Assembly (NCBI GenBank): GCA_963665765.1 | Contig: OY762464.1 | Span: forward strand, 62,001 to 126,000 | Source of the DNA: Bin76 sp963665765 | Lineage (GTDB): Bacteria > Actinomycetota > Acidimicrobiia > Spongiisociales > ZC4RG35 | Direction of reading: 5' to 3' | DNA: 64,000 nucleotides | Part shown: positions 58,939 through 64,000 of the stretch, piece after piece | How the letters are laid out: each line of letters opens with the position of its first letter | How positions within the stretch are numbered: the stretch's first letter is position 1 | Position numbers and translations under genes: made by a program | Notes under the pieces: generated by a model | Told to the model about the DNA's origin: nothing | Databases searched by the model: none | The model's input: the letters and a program-made list of their open reading frames with translations, nothing else

Positions 58939-59979
58939 CTATTCCAGTTCGAATCCGGGGACCACAAAGCTCCCCCGGTCGATGATTTGGGTGTCGCCGA
59001 TGGCGATGGAGTGATTGCGGGTGGGGATGTCGAAGTGGAAATTGGCCCGGTTTTGGCCGCCCAGCTTGCGGAAGAAGTTGGCGCCGAAAGCGATCAGCAT
59101 GTTGCCGTAGTAGCTCTCGGTGTCCATCACTCCCCCGCCTTCCCAGAAGCGAAGCCCCAGAGCATTCCAGTTGGCCCGGTGCTCGTATCCCCATCCGATG
59201 TGAGAAAGACCGTAAGCTCGCTGGTCCTTGGGCAGCTCGAAGAAGTCCTTCAGCAAGCGGGCATCCGCCCCTCCGTCGATGGAGATGATGCTTCCCTCCC
59301 GCAGTTCCATGCGGATCGGGTGCTCGACATACTTGCCCATCGGCAGCAGCGCATCGCCGGCGTCCACCACCAGAGTTCCTTCTGCCGAGTCCTCCAGCGG
59401 CGCCACGCCACACTGTCCCGAGGGCCAGTGGTCCCACCGTCCCGGCTCGTCAGTGTAGCCGTACTGGCATCCCAAGGGCCGACCCGTGTACTTGACCGTA
59501 AGGTCGGTGCCGGCGTCCGACCAGACCCTCATGGTGTCGGAAGTCGCCATGTACTTGACACTGGCCTCGCCGCGCTCGCGGATAACGGGAATGGGGAACA
59601 ACCGGCGCAGGTGATCCTCGGGCTCTTCGATCATCAAAGAGCGAACGCCGGCCGCCAATGCCTCGTTGTGGGCATCGGAGTAGATCCAGTGCGATCCCAT
59701 GCTGGCCAGAAAACCCACCACCAGGTCGCAGCCTTTCCAAGCGTCAACAATGGTGCGCGATTTCATCCATGAATCGTCGGCGGCGACCATGATCTGGAAA
59801 AAGTCGCCGCCCAGCACTTTGACCGCTCCCATCAAAGCGGTTATATAGGCCGGGTTGCTCTGGGTGTTGGTGAAGGCCATGACGGTTTGGCCGGGGCCGA
59901 CCCCGCACAACTCCATATGGTCTCTGAACATCGGCACCAACTCGGCGCCGGCGGCGGATGTGGTGGGGACTCTACGCAA
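58939..59979 (-). CDS. NicX-like (2,5-dihydroxypyridine 5,6-dioxygenase family) protein
   Basis: This 346-residue protein resembles the nicotinate-degradation ring-cleaving dioxygenase NicX and related leucyl-aminopeptidase-like proteins. Shared blocks include YTDEPGRWDHWPSG (near residue 175), EDSAEGTLVVDAGDALLP (near 200), and YGLSHIGWGYEHRANWNALG (near 270), followed by FDIPTRNHSIAIGDT. NicX opens the ring of 2,5-dihydroxypyridine using Fe(II). The start is TTG 59979 with AAGGAG at seven bases. I rate the family call moderate to good, but the substrate only tentative, since no other nicotinate genes are in the window. Confidence 0.78.
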   Translation of the reverse strand: MRRVPTTSAAGAELVPMFRDHMELCGVGPGQTVMAFTNTQSNPAYITALMGAVKVLGGDFFQIMVAADDSWMKSRTIVDAWKGCDLVVGFLASMGSHWIYSDAHNEALAAGVRSLMIEEPEDHLRRLFPIPVIRERGEASVKYMATSDTMRVWSDAGTDLTVKYTGRPLGCQYGYTDEPGRWDHWPSGQCGVAPLEDSAEGTLVVDAGDALLPMGKYVEHPIRMELREGSIISIDGGADARLLKDFFELPKDQRAYGLSHIGWGYEHRANWNALGLRFWEGGGVMDTESYYGNMLIAFGANFFRKLGGQNRANFHFDIPTRNHSIAIGDTQIIDRGSFVVPGFELE

Positions 59980-60153
59980 CGGTGTTCTCCTTAGTGGGTC
60001 AACCCTAATCGTACTCTTTATCAACCTCCGGAGCCGGTCTGAGCCCGAATTCGACGTTGATGCCCGCGGCGAGGAGGGGCCGGCTACTTGGATCTGTGGG
60101 TATTCGGCGATATGTCGCGTTGGTTTGTCACAGGGTTTTGGCAGGTTGTTGAT

Positions 60154-61440
60154 ATGAGATTTGGAGAGTCGAATGGTCGGGCGGGCAGCGGGCGGCCCGA
60201 ATATCGGGTGCGGGTGGTGTTGCCGTCCATCCCGATAGGTGAAGCGTCGCCCACCGATTTGAAAGAGTTGATGCGCTCCGCCAGTGAGGCCGAGTCTCAG
60301 GTGGCGGCGTTCCGGGCCCGCGCCACGGCGGAGTACAGCCGCCGGATGGGTCGGAAACACGCCGAAAAAACCTTGCGGGAGGTGTCCGGCAAGTCATCTC
60401 GGGGTGCTCGCACGGAGGTGAAAATCGCCCACCGATTGAAGGACCTGCCGGGCACCCGCCGAGCGTTCGAGGAAGGTCAAATCACTGCTGGTCACGTGCA
60501 AATTATCGCCAAGACCTCGGAGCGGGTGGAAATCGACGAGCAGGATCTGGTGAAGAAGGCCAAAAGACAACCGGTGGACGTTTTCGCCCGGGCTGCTCGC
60601 CGTCATGAACAGCAACGCGCCCAAGACGATGGCGTTTCGAAGCTGGAGGCGCAGAAGAGAAGCCGCCGAGCGTGGATCAGAACCGACCGAGACGATGGCA
60701 TGACCATGTTGTATGCTCGGTTCGATCCCATCACCGGAGCGGCGGTCAAGAATGCGCTGTCCACTCGGGCCGAGTTGCTGTGGAGAGAAGAGGACTCCAA
60801 CCGGCGTCCGTCGACCGAGCAACGACTGGCCGACGCCTTGGCGCAGTTGGTGTCCGAACCCCGCGACCTCAATGGGGGCGGCAAGTCTTGGGGGGCGACT
60901 CTGTTCATCATGGCCCATTACGACGTGATCGCTCAGCAGTTGCGCGATGCCTCTTTGGCGGATGGCACTCCCATACCTGTGGAAGTGCTGAAGGACTTGG
61001 CGTGCCAGGCTCGGATCGTCCCGGCTTTCTTCGACGCGAGACGCCGGCCCCTGTGGGTGGGTAGAAGCAGACGCCTGGCCACTTACAGCCAGCGCATGGC
61101 TTTGATTGCCCGTGACCGGGGATGTGTGGGATGCAGCGCCGATCCTGACTGGTGCCAGGCTCATCATGTGATCCCCTGGCAGGCCGACGGTCCCACCGAC
61201 ATCGAGAATCTCTGTTTGTTGTGCAGCCGATGCCACCATCAGGTCCACGACGACGGGTGGCTAATCCGCCAAACCCCCACCGGCCAACACGTAATGCTCC
61301 CCCCGTCCACACCCAACCGCCCTCCCCTGCCCGTCAAGACCCCCCAACGCCAAAGGCCGCCCAGACGGCGACGAGAACCCGTGCGTCGAACCGCACCTGG
61401 CAAAACCGATGTTGGGAATGCGAAAGAATACCCCCCGTAA
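60154..61440 (+). CDS. DUF222/HNH endonuclease-like protein (13E12 type)
   Basis: This 428-residue protein has a central DUF222 region (LPGTRRAFEEGQITAGHVQI and RRAWIRTDRDDGMTMLYARF) and a C-terminal HNH motif (CQAHHVIPWQADGPTDIENL and CSRCHHQVHDDGW), the form found in many copies in actinobacteria and linked to 13E12 repeat elements. The end is a Pro/Arg-rich basic tail of about 60 residues. ATG 60154 is chosen because family homologues start close to this point. Whether it cuts DNA is unknown. The gene stands alone between divergent and convergent neighbours. Confidence 0.83.
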   Translation: MRFGESNGRAGSGRPEYRVRVVLPSIPIGEASPTDLKELMRSASEAESQVAAFRARATAEYSRRMGRKHAEKTLREVSGKSSRGARTEVKIAHRLKDLPGTRRAFEEGQITAGHVQIIAKTSERVEIDEQDLVKKAKRQPVDVFARAARRHEQQRAQDDGVSKLEAQKRSRRAWIRTDRDDGMTMLYARFDPITGAAVKNALSTRAELLWREEDSNRRPSTEQRLADALAQLVSEPRDLNGGGKSWGATLFIMAHYDVIAQQLRDASLADGTPIPVEVLKDLACQARIVPAFFDARRRPLWVGRSRRLATYSQRMALIARDRGCVGCSADPDWCQAHHVIPWQADGPTDIENLCLLCSRCHHQVHDDGWLIRQTPTGQHVMLPPSTPNRPPLPVKTPQRQRPPRRRREPVRRTAPGKTDVGNAKEYPP

Positions 61441-61494
61441 AGGGTTGACTCCCCTCCACCGCTAACGCAAAATAGAAGAAGTCACAACACCCAA

Positions 61495-61528
61495 GCGGTC
61501 CGCCGGAACAGAGCTCACCCCGGACCGC
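61495..61528. terminator. hairpin between convergent HNH and dipeptidase genes
   Basis: GCGGTCCG (61495-61502) and CGGACCGC (61521-61528) are perfect eight-base inverted arms with an 18-base loop. They lie 55 bases after the HNH stop in a 257-base gap between convergent genes. No T-tract follows on either side, so a terminator role is plausible but not certain. Further on, CGAAATTTCG (near 61650) is a short palindrome. Confidence 0.45.
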
Positions 61529-61697
61529 GACAACTCAACCAGCGACTTCCAACCCCCCAATCAGGCGCGGAAAAGTCGCGAAAAACGATGGACAGGCGGT
61601 GGCGGGGGAGGGTAACCCGTTTAGGGGACAGCACACACCACACCAGCGAAATTTCGCGACATTGGGACTGGAATCGCGGGAACAGTGGAACTGGGGG

Positions 61698-62648
61698 TTA
61701 GGAGGACCACACTTTTTTGAACAGGTTTATCCAGTTGTGGCCCATGATCGCTTCGATGACGTCGGTGGGATAGCCGCGTCTGACCAGCTCTTGGGTGATG
61801 TTGGGAATCTGGGCGGGGGTTTCCAGGCCTAGGGGGTAGGTTCCGGAGTCGTCGGGGTAGTCTTGGATGCTCCACTCGCCTGAGGCGATCATTTCCCGGT
61901 GGATTTGGGGACTCAGTTCGCAGAAGTCGAGGCCCAGGCCGATCTGGTGGGGGCCGATCAGGTCTACGAGGTAGTCGATGTGGTCAACCAGGTCCGATAC
62001 TGTGGCGCCTTTGCCGCCCTGCTTGACGAAGGCGGGGTAGGCGTTGACTCCCACCAATCCGCCCAGGCCGGCTACCGCTTTGATTTGTTCGTCGTCGATG
62101 TTTCGGCGATTGGAACATAGGGTTTTGGGGTTGGAGTGGGAGAAGACCGGTGGAGAGGATGACACCCGCATGGCGTCGAAGGTGGTGCGGCGGCCGGTGT
62201 GGGACAGATCGACCACCATTCCCAGCCGGTTCATTTCTTTTATCACGTCTCGCCCGAAGGAAGTCAGAGGCCCGTCTCCGGGTTCCAGGCACCCGTCGCC
62301 CACCAGATTGGTCCGGTTGTAGCAGATCTGCACCATCCGCAGACCCTGGCCGTAAAATCGCTCGTAGTTGGCCAGGTCGTCACCCAGAGGAAGGGTGTTC
62401 TGAAAGTGGATTATCACTCCCAGCTTCCCGACCACCGGAAACTGATCGAAGTCGGCAGGTTGGTTGACGCCGATCAGTCGCCGGTCTTCAGAAAGCCACC
62501 GGTCCCACTGGTCAAGCAAATCCTGAGTCTCGGCCGGGGTTTCCCAGTTGGCCACGGTGGGGACCGCGATGTTCACCCCTCCCTCAATCCAGCTGTCCCA
62601 GGAATCGGGGTCGGTCATCAGGGGGCAGACCCCGTCAAGGACGATCAC
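61698..62648 (-). CDS. M19-like membrane dipeptidase family protein with altered metal ligands
   Basis: This 316-residue protein has the TIM-barrel pattern of renal dipeptidases (family M19). The later zinc histidines are present in MVVDLSHTGRRTTFDA and PPVFSHSNPKTLC, and an Asp follows in GLGLDFCEL. The first ligand motif, usually DGHND, here reads LDGVCPLM, and the usual Glu region reads GVIIHFQNTLPLG. A known subfamily shares these replacements, so the reaction may differ from dipeptide hydrolysis. Its start overlaps the stop of the secreted-protein gene by four bases. Confidence 0.8.
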   Translation of the reverse strand: MIVLDGVCPLMTDPDSWDSWIEGGVNIAVPTVANWETPAETQDLLDQWDRWLSEDRRLIGVNQPADFDQFPVVGKLGVIIHFQNTLPLGDDLANYERFYGQGLRMVQICYNRTNLVGDGCLEPGDGPLTSFGRDVIKEMNRLGMVVDLSHTGRRTTFDAMRVSSSPPVFSHSNPKTLCSNRRNIDDEQIKAVAGLGGLVGVNAYPAFVKQGGKGATVSDLVDHIDYLVDLIGPHQIGLGLDFCELSPQIHREMIASGEWSIQDYPDDSGTYPLGLETPAQIPNITQELVRRGYPTDVIEAIMGHNWINLFKKVWSS

Positions 62649-64000
62649 TTGATTCTGATGAAGTCAACCGGTCCGTAGATAGGTATTTCCAGATCGTCTG
62701 CATCATCGACTCGTTGCGCCCAGGATCTCTCGAAGCTGGTTACCCCGGCATCCTCTCCCTTCACCTGAAAGCGGGTCTCGGAGTCATAACTCCACACGGT
62801 GAAGAAAGTGCGGAACATGTTGACTTCGGGATAAAGATCCACCTCCTCGAAATCCACCCCCGAGGGAACTGAAGGTGTCCCGGTGTTACCCAGCTCAGCC
62901 CCTCTGACAAGATCATCTTGGCTCCGAGCCTCCTTCACAATCCAAACGATCACCGGTTCGGCATAGGTGATCTTGCTATTCCCGCTGCCGGTGGAAATGT
63001 CGGGCTCAACCAAAAGGAAATACTCTCGATTGGTATCCAGGCCGGTCTCTTCCACGTCGGCTCGGATCAATCCCCGAATAACGCTTTCCTTAAGAGATCT
63101 TCTGGCCTCCGGTGTGAACCTGAACACTCCATTACCCAGCGCTCCTTCGTAAAGTAGGGTGGAAACAGCCACTTCCACGTCGTCATCCCGGCCGGTGTAG
63201 CGCTCACGGTGGCCCCGCAGTTCGATTCCGTACTGGTCGTACATCAAATATTCGATCTCAAACTCGATTTCTGTTCCGTTATTGGAACGTTCCTGGTACA
63301 GCGTGAAGCTTGGTTTGGCCGAAACCAGCACCGGTTGGGAGTCGCTCCAGGCAATGCGGATCTCCTGGTCGGCGCAGCAGTTGGCCTCCACGGTCACCGC
63401 GTCCAAACGCTCATCGGCAGGCGGGCCGTCCAGTTCGAAAACAACCTCTCCGCGCCGGTTGGTGGTGTGGACTGTTTCCCGTGAGGTGTCTCGGCCCACG
63501 CTCGTGTAGTCGGGGTCGGGGCGACCACGGGTTACATCGTCCGCGTCCACGCTGATCTCTCGGCTTTCGATCTCCACGATGACTTCCACCCCCGCCCGCT
63601 CCAAGTTTCTTCCCTCGTCGTCGAGCAACTGGATGGTGAACTCCACCGAAGAACGGCGATCCATCAGGTGGACATCACCTCTCATCACTGCGGCATGCTC
63701 CGGTATGTCATGCCGCACCAACACATTGGCGGGGTCTTCGATGGATTGGGCTGTGGCCACGGAATGTTCGGCGGTGTCCCGGTCGAAGGATTGCCCGTCG
63801 CGATTGCCGATCCAGGCGTAGAAGGTGATGGTCTCTCCGGCCAGGACTTCAAACTTTTGGAAGAGGTTGCCGTCTCGGTCGGTGAATTCGTCCTGGTCAT
63901 CCCACCGGCAATCGCCGTTGCCCTGGATCTTGGGGTCGTCGCAGGTGCCATCCTGCTGCAATCCGCCACCGGAATCGGCGCTGAAGAACCAGTCCACCCG
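62645..64000 (-). CDS. large probably secreted Ig-like repeat protein, 5' end beyond the window
   Basis: At least 450 residues of an acidic, beta-rich protein are present; the frame is open to the window edge, so the start and any signal peptide are missing. There are Asp-rich stretches (such as GNGDCRWDDQDEFTDRDGN), one piece typical of bacterial Ig-like domains (TTNRRGEVVFELDGPPADER), and few cysteines. No repeat is exact. The look is of an extracellular calcium-binding or adhesin-type protein. It overlaps the dipeptidase start by four bases, so the two are translated in order. Confidence 0.6.
   Translation of the reverse strand, partial: RVDWFFSADSGGGLQQDGTCDDPKIQGNGDCRWDDQDEFTDRDGNLFQKFEVLAGETITFYAWIGNRDGQSFDRDTAEHSVATAQSIEDPANVLVRHDIPEHAAVMRGDVHLMDRRSSVEFTIQLLDDEGRNLERAGVEVIVEIESREISVDADDVTRGRPDPDYTSVGRDTSRETVHTTNRRGEVVFELDGPPADERLDAVTVEANCCADQEIRIAWSDSQPVLVSAKPSFTLYQERSNNGTEIEFEIEYLMYDQYGIELRGHRERYTGRDDDVEVAVSTLLYEGALGNGVFRFTPEARRSLKESVIRGLIRADVEETGLDTNREYFLLVEPDISTGSGNSKITYAEPVIVWIVKEARSQDDLVRGAELGNTGTPSVPSGVDFEEVDLYPEVNMFRTFFTVWSYDSETRFQVKGEDAGVTSFERSWAQRVDDADDLEIPIYGPVDFIRIK

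Overview
The window is one 64 kb stretch of high-GC, gene-dense bacterial DNA with about 62 recognisable protein genes. I saw no rRNA, tRNA, insertion sequence or CRISPR array. An actinobacterial origin (Actinomycetota, perhaps an Acidimicrobiia-like lineage) is inferred from menaquinone genes, a TetR-controlled paaABCDE operon, a DUF222/HNH protein of the 13E12 type, frequent GTG/TTG starts, many 1-4 nt gene overlaps and two or three promoters that look leaderless. The exact taxon cannot be read from the sequence.

Layout. 0-3.8 kb: small-molecule transporters, including a tandem pair of DMT permeases. 3.9-7.0 kb: a tandem glycine riboswitch and gcvP, which carries a one-base frameshift. 7.3-7.9 kb: a VapB-like antitoxin with a PIN toxin broken by a stop codon. 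8.0-9.3 kb: gamma carbonic anhydrase and a metallo-beta-lactamase hydrolase. 9.4-13.6 kb: phenylacetyl-CoA epoxidase operon paaABCDE plus a TetR regulator; a perfect palindrome lies between the -35 and -10 boxes of a likely leaderless paaA promoter. 13.6-17.3 kb: a membrane protein with an HGLGH motif, a flavodoxin-fold protein, a TauE/SafE exporter, mannose-1-phosphate guanylyltransferase and a cytochrome c lipoprotein. 17.3-22.9 kb: menaquinone genes menC, menD and menF, with a fused nucleotidyltransferase-HEPN gene inserted between menC and menD. 22.9-25.6 kb: SufE, a rhodanese-type sulfurtransferase and an AI-2E family permease. 25.6-31.8 kb: a fatty-acid beta-oxidation set (acyl-CoA ligase, MFE-2-like dehydrogenase, MaoC hydratase, acyl-CoA dehydrogenase) and a 2-hydroxyacid dehydrogenase. 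31.8-35.8 kb: thiamine pyrophosphokinase, phosphofructokinase behind an unusual repeat-rich intergenic region, a NYN-LOTUS protein and a small membrane protein.

35.8-56.1 kb is almost entirely on the minus strand. It runs from a pyruvyltransferase/glycosyltransferase fusion through an amidohydrolase, hydantoinase A and two near-identical hydantoinase B copies into uvrA, uvrC, rapZ, pgk and tpiA, then a frameshifted AAA ATPase, gpmA, secG and a diacylglycerol kinase-like gene. yvcK, whiA and gap, which often sit between rapZ and pgk in Gram-positive bacteria, are not there. 56.1-64 kb holds an M20-like hydrolase lacking its Glu-Glu pair, a DUF433/DUF5615 toxin-antitoxin pair, an SDR plus a NicX-like dioxygenase, the HNH protein, an M19-like dipeptidase with altered metal ligands, and the C-terminal part of a large probably secreted protein cut by the window end.

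Three genes are interrupted (gcvP, the PIN toxin, the AAA ATPase) and one CoA-transferase is reduced to an N-terminal fragment. The two single-base frameshifts could be real or sequence errors. The observations most worth following are the promoter/operator design of the paa operon, the MNT-HEPN fusion inside the men cluster, the hyuB duplication, the pyruvyltransferase/glycosyltransferase fusion, and the two peptidase-fold proteins with lost catalytic residues.
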